Below, piece after piece: positions 12,509 to 23,146 of a stretch of DNA of 64,000 bases. Positions within the stretch are counted from its first letter, which is position 1. Every line of letters starts with the position of its first letter. The stretch spans positions 2,815,042 to 2,879,041 of the forward strand of contig JAMWFC010000055.1 of assembly GCA_027475525.1 (NCBI GenBank). Reading direction: 5' to 3'. This stretch comes from Macrolepiota albuminosa (Eukaryota; Basidiomycota; Agaricomycetes; Agaricales; Agaricaceae). The position numbers were made by a program, and so were the translations under genes. The notes under the pieces are model-generated. The model searched no databases and was not told the DNA's origin. It saw nothing but the letters and a program-made list of their open reading frames with translations.

Positions 12509-13147
12509 TTATATATAGTACTTGGTATGGCCTCCATTTGCCTTTACAACTGCTTTGATCCTTCTAGGCATGCTCTTTACAAGGCTTTGGCATATCTCTG
12601 ATAGTATTTCATTTCACTCTTTGACTACTCTTTCCCACAACTCATGTACTTCTTTAGAAGGTACCTCATACTTCAAAAGTTTGCACTTGATGTAAATTCA
12701 GAGGTGTTCAATAGGATTGAGGTCAGGGAATTGAGCAGGCCAAGATATCACAATGATGTTGTGATTAGAAAACCAGGTTGTTGCCCATTTGGAGATGTGT
12801 TTTAAGTCATTGTTCTGCTAAAAATATTATTCTTTCTCCTCTATTTCCAACTTTTCAAAGCTTTTCACCACTTTCTTATCCAAAATCTCACAGTACTGTG
12901 CAGCATCCATCTTTTTCTGAACTTCAATGAGCTTTTTTACTCCATTCCAACTCATACATCCCCATATCATTAAATTGTTTCCTCCTTGATCTCCAGAATG
13001 ATTCTCTTTGTTGCTCTCCAGTTTTTTGCTGATCTTCCCCACAGTGCCCTTTTCCAGGCTACTTTTTGCTTGGATTTGATGCTAAGAATATCTCTCATTG
13101 AGAAGAGAAACAACAGAAGAGCGATTAATAGCAGAAACAGGTTGCAT
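12509..13147 (-). pseudogene. Tc1-like transposase with in-frame internal deletion
   Basis: 213 codons against 338 in element 1, a loss of about 375 nt that keeps the frame. The helix-turn-helix end (TVGKISKKLESNKENH) is fused directly to GNNLMIWGCMSWNG, so the segment holding the first catalytic Asp (WTDxTK) is gone. NNDLKH and PDLNPIEHL remain. It also has several stops. It could only be mobilised in trans. Confidence 0.75.
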
Positions 13148-13170
13148 GATGGTGATAGAGTGTCAAGAAA

Positions 13171-13324
13171 GTGATTGATTGAAGTTGAACATGTCAAATT
13201 AGTATAAACAAGGTCACATGACATTGTTTATACTTCTCACAAGGTGTGTGATTGATTGAAGTTGAACATGTCAAATTAGTATAAACAAGGTCACATGACA
13301 TTGTTTATACTTCTCACAAGGTGT
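13171..13324. repeat. Perfect tandem duplication, period 77 bp (no. 1)
   Basis: Copies 13171-13247 and 13248-13324 are identical, while flanking transposon sequence has drifted. The equivalent region of Tc1 element 1 has a single copy. One of five duplications of exactly this period; probably an assembly artefact. Confidence 0.9.
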
Positions 13325-13794
13325 TTCCATCTTTTATTGCTGAAAAGTATTGAGAAAATATGAAAATTAAAGTGAGTTAAAAAACTGCCCCAATAATTGA
13401 ATATTTTGTTTAATTTATTAATCAGCAAGTTCTTATCTAAATTGCATGATTTATATATCTATAGTATATGCGACGACACCTGGGAATTGATCTGATTAGT
13501 TAGTTCTGACTAAGGCTGACAAAGAATTGCCTTTTTTGTTTATTTTTTGGTCTGTTTTCTAGTAGATAGGGAAAAAAAAGTGTATATTAAATATAATTTA
13601 ATATAAAAGAGTGTATATTGAATGTTTCAATGTATGCTATCTCTCGGACACATGTGGAAAGTGTCCGGAGTCTGTGGATATGGCCGAGGCCATAACACAA
13701 TTTAGTGGACACCAATTTTCACGCCTCACATGTTCTTAAACCAAACAGCACCAATTTTTCCACGGTTTCAATGTTGTAGTGAGTAAACTACACT

Positions 13795-14094
13795 ACAAAG
13801 TAAGTGTTGATTGATTGATTGATTTACAAATATTAATAACCATTCTTATATAGCAATGCTTCAAAACTTGATTACAAAGTAAGTATTGATTGATTGTTTG
13901 ATTGATAGATATTAATAAATGATTGATCTAGCTACAACTTCGAAATTTGATTACAAAGTAAGTATTGACTGATTGATTGATTGATGACCATTAACAAACA
14001 TTCTTATAGCGAAATTTTCAAACTCAACTACAAAGTAAGTAATGATTGATTGATTGATTGATGATCCTTAACAAACATTCAATAGCTCGACAAC
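13795..14094 (+). repeat. Helitron leader minisatellite with GATT runs
   Basis: Four diverged copies of an approximately 80-bp unit beginning CTACAAAGTAAGT and followed by (GATT)n and a TTAAYAAACATTC-like block. It lies in the untranslated leader of the Helitron. Each unit contains GTAAGT, a splice-donor-like string. Confidence 0.7.
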
Positions 14095-14483
14095 TTTCAG
14101 CTATTGATTGATCATTGTAAGTGATTTTTAATGTATTTGAGCTTAGAAAATGCTTAAAAATTTCGAAAAAATCACAGAAAAATCAGGAAAAATTCAATTC
14201 AGCTTATAGTGAAAGTTTGGGCAATTGTAGTAAGTGACTTTTATTGTTTTTGAGCTTTATAAATGCTTATAAAATTCAAAAAATTCAAGAAAAATTCAAT
14301 TCAGCTTAGAGTAACACTTGGACAACTTTGGGCTATTGATATACTCATCATGTAAGTATCTTTCAATGGTTTTAAGCTATGAAAATGCTTAAAAAACTAT
14401 TCTTTCAGGCAATCTTCAACTACTCATTCTAATAATGGACCCAGTACTCCTGAAGGTCAAAGACAGCAGGCTAGGATTCAAAG

Positions 14484-14637
14484 CAGGCTACAACAGTTAC
14501 AAATGACTGATCCTGATGAGCGTCATTCAAATAGAAGTAGAAGATCTACTTCAGTGGTTACAGGCTACAACAGTTACAAATGACTGATCCTGATGAGCGT
14601 CATTCAAATAGAAGTAGAAGATCTACTTCAGTGGTTA
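14484..14637. repeat. Perfect tandem duplication, period 77 bp (no. 2)
   Basis: Copies 14484-14560 and 14561-14637 are identical. 77 is not a multiple of three, so it shifts the Helitron frame; collapsing it joins the upstream frame (from 14410) to the downstream one. Confidence 0.9.
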
Positions 14638-17600
14638 TACCACTTCATTATGGAACTGGAGATATGAGAACTGGGGATATGAAAACTGGGGATATGAGAA
14701 TTGGAAGAAATGATTAGATTGCCTCTAGCTCTTTGGGAAGGCCTATTGGACCAACTGTTGCTATGAACTTATTTGCATCTGAGGATGAACTTGGAACTAC
14801 AGGATTGGGGGATATGAGAACTGGGGGAAATAATCAGATTGGTTCAAACTCTGGAGGAAATACTTCTAGCTCTTTGAGGAGGCCTGTTAGACCACCAACT
14901 GTTGCTGAGGATCTATTTGCTAGGGCTATTCCTGAAACTCATTTACCTGAAGGATGGAATGCCCCTTTGCAAAATCCAATTCCTAGAATGATACCACCTC
15001 TACCTCTTCCTGCACATAGAGCTCCTTATATGCCTTCAATAGTAGCACCTCTACCAGCTGCTGTGCATGGAAGAGATCATAGAGTGGGATCAGTCAATCA
15101 GCCTGTAGTTGGTGGGACTGCTATGAGTATACCTGAAACTCATTTGCCTGAAGGTTGGGATGCTCCTTTACAGAATCCTATACCTAGAATGCCTGCTTTG
15201 CATAGAGCTGCTTTGCCAAACTTCACAATGCCACTGCCACTGCCACCTGCACTTAGGAATAGAGAGAGACAGCAGGTTGCTCCTATACAAGCACAATCAT
15301 TAGCAGCATTGCAAGACCAACAAAGGTTGAGGCATATTGCTGCAGCTGAGGAGCAGGATAGACAATGGCAGGCACTAGCAGTATTGCAGAAGCAACAAAG
15401 GCAACAACAGGCATTAGCAGTATTGCATGAGCAACAACAGCTCAGAGAGCAAGGAAGACAACTACAGATATTACACCAGCCAGAGGTGAGACAAAGATAA
15501 CTTTCAGATGTTGCATTGACTAAGAAAGATTAACAGGATGTAGATCTCAATCCTGAATATAGGCCTTTGAATGAGGCTAGGGCTCAAAGGATCTTAGAAG
15601 GCTGGGAACAAGAACATGCAGCTGATTTGGAGGAGGACTTTGACAATCTAGGTGCTCAAGATCTAGATGACCCTGTTGACAATAGGAGGCAGCCAAATCC
15701 AGCAGCAGGGCAACTGGAACCTCCTCTTCATCCTCCTATCCTACAACAACCTATAAATGCTCTTTCAAGAGGAAGACAGCCTTATATAGATGAACCCTCA
15801 GCACATTATCTTGGTCTTATGGATGTCATATGTCCACACTGTCAGGCTCTACATTGGAATGCTGAAAAGCTTACCAGTTCTACTAGACATCATACAAAAT
15901 TTGGCATGTGCTGTCTGCAAGGCCAGATTGATTTGCCCAGACTTGCAGATGCTCCACCAGAACTGCTTGGCTTACTCCAAGGCTATCATGCTCTTTCTGA
16001 TGCTTTCAAAGCATCTATTTGCCAATACAATGCAGCCTTTGCATTTACATCTCTGGGAGTCAAAATTGACCATGTGATTACGAATGCTCCAGGACCATAC
16101 AGCTTTAGGATTAATGGAGAGCTCCATCATCTGACAGGTGCTTTGCTTCCAACTGAAGGTGATCATCCTGTGTATGCACAACTCTACTTCTACAATCACA
16201 ATCAACAATTGGCTTTTCGTCAGGGAAGCAATCCTAGATTGGATCCTCAGATAATGGCCTCTTTGCAGGATATGCTTCATAGAGTCAATCCCTTTATTGG
16301 CTTATACAAGCTTGCAAAGCAGATTATGACAGAAGTTCCTGAAGGCCAACCACAAAGGCTTTCTGTTCAACTTAGAGCTGACTTTGGAGACCATCGACAC
16401 TATAACAACCCTAATGAACAGGAAGGAGTTGCTGCAATTATACCAGGAGATGGTTCTGAAGAACGATCAGATCACCGTGACATAGTCCTGCATCTGCATG
16501 GAGGTCAATTGAAGCGAATCAGCCATCTACACCCCTATTACACTCCTCTGCATTACACTATCATATTTCCAACTGGAGAACCTGGATTTCACACCAATAT
16601 TCAATCTCAATTTGGACCAGCAGGAGAACAAAGAGCCAAAAAAGTTAGCCAAACTGCATATTATGCATATAGGCTGCAGCAAAGAGCTTTGGAAGCTAAC
16701 ACTGCATTGCTTTGGAGTGGCAGACTGTTCCAGCAATATGTTGTGGATGCATGGGCATCAACTGAGCAGAACAAGCTCAATTGGGTCTGATACAATCAAA
16801 AGAAGATTAGGGCTGAAGTCTATCAAGGAGTGGTTGATGCGGCTACTGGAGATGAAGACTTACACAGGCAAAGCCGATGTGTGGTCCTCTCCTCTTCTCA
16901 TGTTGGAAGTGAACGACACATGCAGCAACTATTCCAGGACTCTATGGCTATTTGCAGATATTTCCATAAACCAGATCTCTTTATCACTATGACTGCCAAT
17001 CCAAAGTGGCCAGAAATTGAAGAGGCTCTGTTGAAAGAACCTATGGTTAATGGAAAGAGGCAAACAGCTTCTGACCATCCAGATATTGTTGCCAGAGTAT
17101 TTGAACTCAAGAAGAATGCTCTTTTGAAGGATATAAAAGATGGTCTATTTGGAAAATGTGTGGCATCTGTCCATACCATTGAATTTCAAAAGAGGGGACT
17201 TCCACATATACATATCTTGATCTTTTTCCATCATCATGACAAGATCAAAGATGCAGCTCATGTGGACACTATTGTTTCTGCTCAAATTCCTGATCCAGTG
17301 ACTCAGCCTCAATTGTATCAGGTATTGGCTTTGCTTGAATTATCAATGCAGTAACTGACCTTTGTTATTAGGTTGTTACTACCAATATGGTTCATGGTCC
17401 ATGTGGAGCAGATTTTCCCAATGCCAAGTGCATGGTAGATGGCAAATGTTTCAAGAGATATCCCAAGGAATTTCAAGAGGCTACACAGTATGGTGATGAT
17501 GGCTATCCCCAATATGCCAGACCTAACAATGGCCACTTTTTTGAAAAGCATGGTCATCGTTATGACAATCGTAATGTTGTCCCATACAATCCATATCTCT

Positions 17601-19826
17601 CAGCCAAATTCCAATGTCATATCAATGTGGAAGTCTGTGCTTCAGTGGATGCAATCAAATACATTCACAAGTACATCTACAAGGGCCATGATAGGACAAC
17701 TTTGGAGATTGCTAGGGAGGAGAGAGATGAAATCAAGGAACACTTGGATGCCAGATATATTTCTGCTTCTGAGGCTTGCTGGCACATCTTTGAATTCAAC
17801 ATGCATGCTGAATATCCTTCAGTGTACAGATTGCCTGTGCACTTGGAAAACCAGCATGAAGTCTATTTCTCAGATGATGAACTGATACAGGTGGTGGCTG
17901 CTAGACCTAATGCAGACAAGACTGCACTCACAGCTTGGTTTGAAGCCAATACCAGGTTTCCCAATAATAACACCACTTATCAGAACTTTCCAACCAAGTT
18001 TATTTATGAAGCATCTAAACGGAGTTGGAAGGAGAGGCAGAGAGGGACAGCAATTGGAAGGATGTATTTTGCTTCACCAAGACAGGGAGAAAGGTTCTAT
18101 CTCAGGATGCTCTTGACTGTTGTAACCAATGCAACTTCATGGGCTGATCTCAGGACAGTCAATGGCCATATCTATCCCACTTATCAAGAAGCATGCAAGG
18201 CTCTAGGTCTTTTGGAGGATGATGCAGAATGGAGGCAGTGTCTCACTGAAGCTGCTCCAATCCAACTAGGATCAGCTCTCAGACAGCTGTTTTGCACTAT
18301 TCTATTCCACTGTGCTCCTGCCACTCCTGAGGCTCTATGGAATGAATTCAAGCATTCTATCTGTGATGATCTTCAACACAGATTGGAACATACTAGGCAG
18401 TACAGGGACCGGATCTTTACCAATGAGGATATTTATGACTATGGCCTTTATCTCATCAATGACACTTTGATGAATTTTGCGAAAACTCTGAAAGACTTTC
18501 CCAACATGCTAAAGGCTCAACAGAATTGGAACATAATTCCAGGTAATTGGCATTTGCATAAAAGATTGACTTGAACACTGATCATTCTTCTAGGCAATCG
18601 ACTTTTAGAAGATGAAACTAATTATGATGTTGAGGAGCTCAAACAAAGAGTGGAGAGGAACAAGGCCAAGTTCAATGTGGAACAACTGGAGACCTTTGAT
18701 GCTGTCATGAACTCAGTGAACAACAATTTGGGCAGGATGCTATTCATTCACAGTGCTGGAGGATGTGGCAAAACCTTTGTCTGCAATACTCTGGCTGCTG
18801 CTATTCGTTCTAATGGAGATGTGGCATTATGTGTAGCATCATCTGGCATTGCTGCCTTATTGTTGGAAGGGGGTAGGACAGCTCATTCAAGATTCAAAAT
18901 TCCCATTCCTGCTCTTGACACATCCATTGCCAATATCAAGAGAGGAACCCAGTTATCACAGCTCATACTTCGCACCAAAGTTGTTATTTGGGATGAAGTT
19001 CCAATGCAACACAAAAATGCCATTGAATCTGTAGATCGTGGCTTCAGGGACATCTTCGATAACAACATTTCCTTTGGTGGAGTTACTGTGGTTTTTGGAG
19101 GGGACTTTAGACAAACTCTTCCAGTGGTTCCACATGGACTCAGGCAGCAGATGATTGCTGCTTCACTCAAAAGGGGCCGACTTTGGGATCATATCCAAGT
19201 CCACTACTTGGTCCAAAATATGAGATTGGATCAGACTGCAGAGAATATTGCTCATGCAGCTTGGTTGTTGGATGTTGGTGCAGGAAAAAATCTAGGACCT
19301 GGAGAAACAGTCAAACTGCCTGAAAGGATGATCTGTGATGACAATTCTATCACTGGATTGATTTCTTCCACATATCCTGATATTGATCATCCTCAAAATG
19401 ATCAGTATTACCTCGACCGGACTATTCTCTCTGGCAAGAACTCGGATATAGAGAAGATCAATGCAGAAGTTCTAGAGAGGTATCCAGGAAAAGAAAGGAT
19501 CTTACAGAGTGCAGATTCTGTTCTTTCTGATAACAGGAATCCTGATGGCCTTGCCTTATATCCTGTGGAATATCTCAACTCTTTGAAAGCCAGTAGTTTG
19601 CCTTTGGCTAAACTGGCTTTGAAGATTGGAGTTCCTGTCATGCTCCTCAGGAATCTGGACACAACCAAAGGACTTTGCAATAGAACAAGAATGATTGTCA
19701 CTCATATCAGCACCAGAGTCCTCAGATGTTGTATTATCAGTGGAGATGCCAAGTTTGCAGGTTCAACTGTTTTGATTCTAAGGATCAATCTAGATGCCTC
19801 TGAAGAGGATATGCCAATACCATTAC

Positions 19827-19980
19827 GCAGGAGACAGTTTCCAATTCAATTGGCCTTTGCTATGACTATCAACAAGTCTCAAGGGCAATCAGTCAAGCAT
19901 GTTGCAGGAGACAGTTTCCAATTCGATTGGCCTTTGCTATGACTATCAACAAGTCTCAAGGGCAATCAGTCAAGCATGTT
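19827..19980. repeat. Near-perfect tandem duplication, period 77 bp (no. 3)
   Basis: Copies 19827-19903 and 19904-19980 differ at one base (A against G in CCAATTCRATTGG). The PIF1 motif TINKSQGQS is present twice because of it, and a frameshift and stop follow. Confidence 0.9.
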
Positions 19981-19993
19981 GGATTGGACCTTC

Positions 19994-20147
19994 GATCACT
20001 GGTTTTTACACATGGCCAACTCTATGTTGCACTTTCTCGATGCACATCAGGAGATTGTATCAAGGTGATTGATCACTGGTTTTTACACATGGCCAACTCT
20101 ATGTTGCACTTTCTCGATGCACATCAGGAGATTGTATCAAGGTGATT
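19994..20147. repeat. Perfect tandem duplication, period 77 bp (no. 4)
   Basis: Copies 19994-20070 and 20071-20147 are identical. It duplicates the helicase ALSRCTS segment and shifts the frame; collapsing it gives a normal C-terminus ending at the TAA at 20220-20222. Confidence 0.9.
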
Positions 20148-20524
20148 CTGTCAGAAGAAAATACATCAAAAATGACTGCAAATATTGTATATCAAGAAGT
20201 TCTTAATGGTTTACAAATGTAAGTGTGATTTTTGATTAACTACTTATTAGTAACTTTATATTTTAGCATCTAACTTGATACTGTACATATAACTTGGAAT
20301 TGTAGCATTATTTCTTGGGTTTACAAATGTGAGTGTGATTGTTAATTACTTACTTATTACTAACTTTTATATTTTAGCATCTAACTTGATATTTGTTGAT
20401 ACTGTACTAATAGAATATATATAACTTGGAATTGTAGCATCATTTCTTGATAAATGTGAAACTCTCTATTTGTTAACAACTTATGCTGGAATCAGTAAGA
20501 CATAATGAAAGTAAGATTATAATA

Positions 20525-20716
20525 GAAGCTGAGTTACTAAGATACATATTTGGAACCCCTAACCGAACAAAGTGAGGTTGGGGTGGAGACTGAATTACTT
20601 ATATACATACTTGGAGCCCTAACCGAATGAAGTGAGGTTGGGGTGGAGGCTAAGTTACTTATACATACTTGGAGCCCTAACCAAACAAAGTGAGGTTGGG
20701 GTGGAGGCTTAGTTGG
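20525..20716. repeat. Three-copy minisatellite near the Helitron 3' end
   Basis: Three diverged units of 58-60 bp with the shared core GGAGCCCTAACC..AAGTGAGGTTGGGGTGGAG. Unlike the 77-bp duplications the copies differ at several positions, so this is a genuine tandem array, part of the Helitron subterminal region. Confidence 0.75.
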
Positions 20717-20790
20717 GGGGTTTGGGGGCAAAGCCCCCAACGAGCTACGAAATTTGTGCTGAAGGCACGAATTGTAGCTCATCTTACTAG

Positions 20791-21185
20791 ATGACAACAA
20801 CTTGCCTACAATTTCAGAAGAAGAAAATGACTAAAAACATTATAAAACTTTAATAAGCCCCTTCTTTCATTTACTTACTTTTCTTTTCTTTTCTTTGCCA
20901 GATTGCTTACTGTACTATACTTCACAGACATTTTTCCTTATATAATCAAGATGCAGTGCTAGTGTGTTGCCAATGCTTAGCCCTTGCACAACTTTTGCCA
21001 AGGGTTTTTTGCTATGATGATTTACTGTGAGCATTCCTTTTCATCTAGAAATCTTGCTAAGTCCCTTATTTACTGTCTTCTTTGCTATATCATATTTAAT
21101 TTCTTGCCATTACCCTTCCACTTTACTTTATCCTGTTAACTCAATTTCTAATGCTTTCTTTTAAATTACTCTTTTCTCAAGTGAG
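20791..21185 (+). repeat. 3' tail of a gypsy C-type element
   Basis: Begins in the last codons of a pol frame (Asp/Asn then LPTISEEEND and a stop) matching the end of gypsy C pol at 40570-40617. It continues through GACA..TTCCTTATATAATCAAG and AAGGGTTTTTTGCTATGATGATTTACTG, shared with 40700-40800. Homology fades before the ACH1 remnant starts. It is a severed end; the rest of this copy is not present. Confidence 0.75.
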
Positions 21186-21233
21186 GTACGCCTAACTGTA
21201 TTGTGTTATTCACCTGACTCATGAGATACGTAG

Positions 21234-22531
21234 AATGATGAATCTCGCGCCATCGCTGAGCATCTCATCGAATTTCTCTCGGAAGAAGTCGCTGCTGGTC
21301 GCCTTCCGAAGAATCTCCTTCCCATCCAGTCTGGTATTGGTAACGTTGCGAATTCAATCATCGGCGGTCTCGCAGACGGCCCGTTCGAGCAAGTGCAAGT
21401 ATGGACTGAGGTGCTTCAAGGTAAGATTGACTTTTTTCTTGGTCGTGTGAGGGGGCTGACAAGGGATCTAGACACCTTTATACGCTTCTTCGACTCTGGC
21501 AAGCTGTCTTTCGCTACTGCGACCAGCATCAAGTTCTCCCCAGAAGGGTGGGCATCCGCTCCAGTCCGCTCTCCGTTCCACACTAACTAATACTTACATT
21601 GTGTTGTCAGATTTGACCATTTTTACTCTAGTAAGCCACTACCATACCCAGATCATGCCTAACCAATAACTTATTATCTCAGACTGGGCTAACTACAAGA
21701 ACCGCCTTCTCCTACGCTCCCAGCAAGTCGCCAACTCTCCCGAGATCATCCGTCGACTTGGTATCATCGCGATGAACACCCCACTTGAAGTTGATATTGT
21801 ACGTCTCTTCCCTTCTTTTCCTTTTTCTCTTCCTTCCCTTTCCTTCCCTTCGCGCAGTACGCCCACACGAACTCGACGAACGCTCTCGGATCAAGGATGC
21901 TCAATGGTCTCGGCGGCTCAGCTGACTTTTTGAGGAATGCTAAGCTCTCGATTATGCATACACCTTCTAGGTCCGCTCGCTCTCCCTTCCTTTATCCCCT
22001 TGATGAATGTTCTAACATTGTCCGACCAGCCGTCCGACTAAAACTGACCCTACGGGCATCTCGTGCATCATCCCCTTTGCGTCGCACGTTGATCAAACAG
22101 GTACGTCGCCCGCTCTCCATCATTCTTTCGACTTTACAAATTGACATTTCGTGTGGATAGAACATGACCTGGACGTCATCGTGACAGAGCAAGGACTCGC
22201 TGATGTCCGCGGTCTCTCTCCACGCGAGCGTGCTCCGCTTATCATTGAAAAGTGCGCACACCCGGATTATAAGGATTCGCTGCACGAGGTATTTGTATCT
22301 TTTGTTGCGTATACGCTTTGATAATCCTGATTGGTGCGTTACGTTTGTAGTACTATGATCGTGCATTGCATGAGTGCATGAAGCGTGGCGCGGGACATGA
22401 GCCACATATGTTGAGGAATGCGTTCAAGGTGCGCTTCACATGTGTTTCTCTGCATGATGTCTGACTCCTGGTTCTAGTTCCACACTAATTTCATGGAACA
22501 CGGAACGATGAAGATTAAGAACTGGGATTGA
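21234..22531 (+). pseudogene. ACH1: Acetyl-CoA hydrolase / acetate CoA-transferase, C-terminal 280 residues
   Basis: ACH1 is a mitochondrial CoA-transferase moving CoA between succinyl-CoA or propionyl-CoA and acetate. Nine intact exons (21234-21420, 21472-21547, 21611-21630, 21683-21798, 21858-21970, 22030-22100, 22161-22288, 22351-22428, 22478-22531) total 843 nt and stay in frame. Family motifs include [55 protein letters not shown] and [19 protein letters not shown] splice-like intron at 21186-21233 precedes the first exon. The usual protein is about 525 residues; roughly the first 245, including the active-site Glu region expected in the missing or junction part, are absent and transposon tail lies there instead. 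There are no stops, so the loss is recent or is an assembly misjoin. Encoding a functional enzyme alone is unlikely. Confidence 0.85.
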
Positions 22532-23146
22532 GCATGTATGCAATTCTCAACTTGTATTTGAATCTGTAGATTACACCAACTTGTATGATTACCAGCTGAC
22601 CATTGTTCTAGAAACAGTTGTATGACCATTGGTCATATGAGAGCATAGCTTGAGGTCGAGATGATAGCGATAGCAAATATATATCATATTTGTAATCTCA
22701 GTATGCTTCTCCTCGTGCTCGGTAGCCTGATTTAGTGGGAGATGACTACTAACTCCATGACTGGTGACCAGGATAAACATTGAGTTGAGCCAGATTTCCC
22801 ACCTCGTACTCAAATGCGCGACAGACTCATGCCATGGTATCTCAATGTATGCAGAGCATTCGAGGCAGTACTCAGTGCGTCTGAGCTATTGCACATATTC
22901 CTGCATATTTTTCGCGGCTGATTGTGCACAGCGGTCGGACACTGGGGTCATAAGAACCTTCCTCATGTGAGTAATAGAAGATTGACCCCTAATGATAAGG
23001 CTCAACCTTAGCACGGCCCCAAACGACAAAGGTGTGGTCGCGGTGGGAATCCGGCCCGGGCGCTTATTCAAGCACTTATAAACTGAAAAGACAGCAGATG
23101 TACGTCTTCATTCCTACCAACCTTGCCCTACACCTGCGACTCAATC
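22532..23146. promoter_or_regulatory. Intergenic region upstream of Argonaute
   Basis: No ORF with support. It should hold the ACH1 3' end and the Argonaute promoter and leader. I see no clear operator or uORF of note. Confidence 0.4.

Larger units (their letters stand above)
12280..13457 (-). mobile_element. Tc1/mariner element 2, internally deleted and truncated by the Helitron
   Basis: Begins after TA with CTGTCTTAAAAAACTGCTC. The left arm (12280-12500) pairs with 13370-13457 (shared GCTGATTAATAAATNAAACAAAATATTCAAT and GCAGTTTTTTAAC-type ends). The outer part of the right arm is missing exactly where the Helitron starts, so the Helitron inserted into this TIR. It is a different subfamily from element 1. 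Confidence 0.75.
14350..20222 (+). pseudogene. Helitron Rep-helicase (HUH endonuclease plus PIF1-like helicase)
   Basis: Nicks and unwinds DNA for rolling-circle transposition. Exons 14350-14351, 14409-17321, 17372-18542 and 18594-20222; introns of 57, 50 and 51 nt. The first intron splits the start codon (AT|G). A Gln-rich N-terminal region precedes CPHCQALHWNAEKL (15831), the Helitron_like_N zinc-type motif. The HUH motif is GLPHIHIL (about 17200) and the Rep tyrosines lie in KYIHKYIYKGHD (about 17660). The PIF1-like part has Walker A GGCGKTF (18758), Walker [31 protein letters not shown] and ALSRCTS. Stops lie at 14715, 15498, 15531 and 16788 (TAG, TAA, TAA, TGA), all one C-to-T change from Gln or Arg codons. 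Three 77-bp duplications break the frame; without them the coding length is 5484 nt (1827 residues). Apart from those the gene is whole. Confidence 0.85.
13458..20790 (+). mobile_element. Helitron (rolling-circle transposon), nearly complete
   Basis: Proposed 5' end is TCTATAGTATATGCGACG after an A at 13457, inside a Tc1 TIR. Proposed 3' end is CTAG at 20787-20790, preceded by two hairpins: TTGGGGG-CAAAG-CCCCCAA near 20717 and a longer stem from GAGCTACGAAATT to AATTGTAGCTC (about 20742-20780). TC..CTAG ends with a 3' hairpin are Helitron hallmarks. The base after CTAG is A rather than the expected T, and the right flank is gypsy-like while the left is Tc1, so the 3' junction may be rearranged or misjoined. 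It encodes a Rep-helicase (14350-20222). Confidence 0.8.

Noticed and set aside
13795..14094. CRISPR-like array of regularly spaced repeats
   Set aside because: Repeats are diverged, contain (GATT)n microsatellite sequence, lie in a Helitron leader, and the organism is a fungus.
19827..20147. Duplicated PIF1 helicase motifs as a real tandem-motif enzyme
   Set aside because: The repeats have the 77-bp period seen elsewhere, shift the frame, and collapse to a normal helicase.
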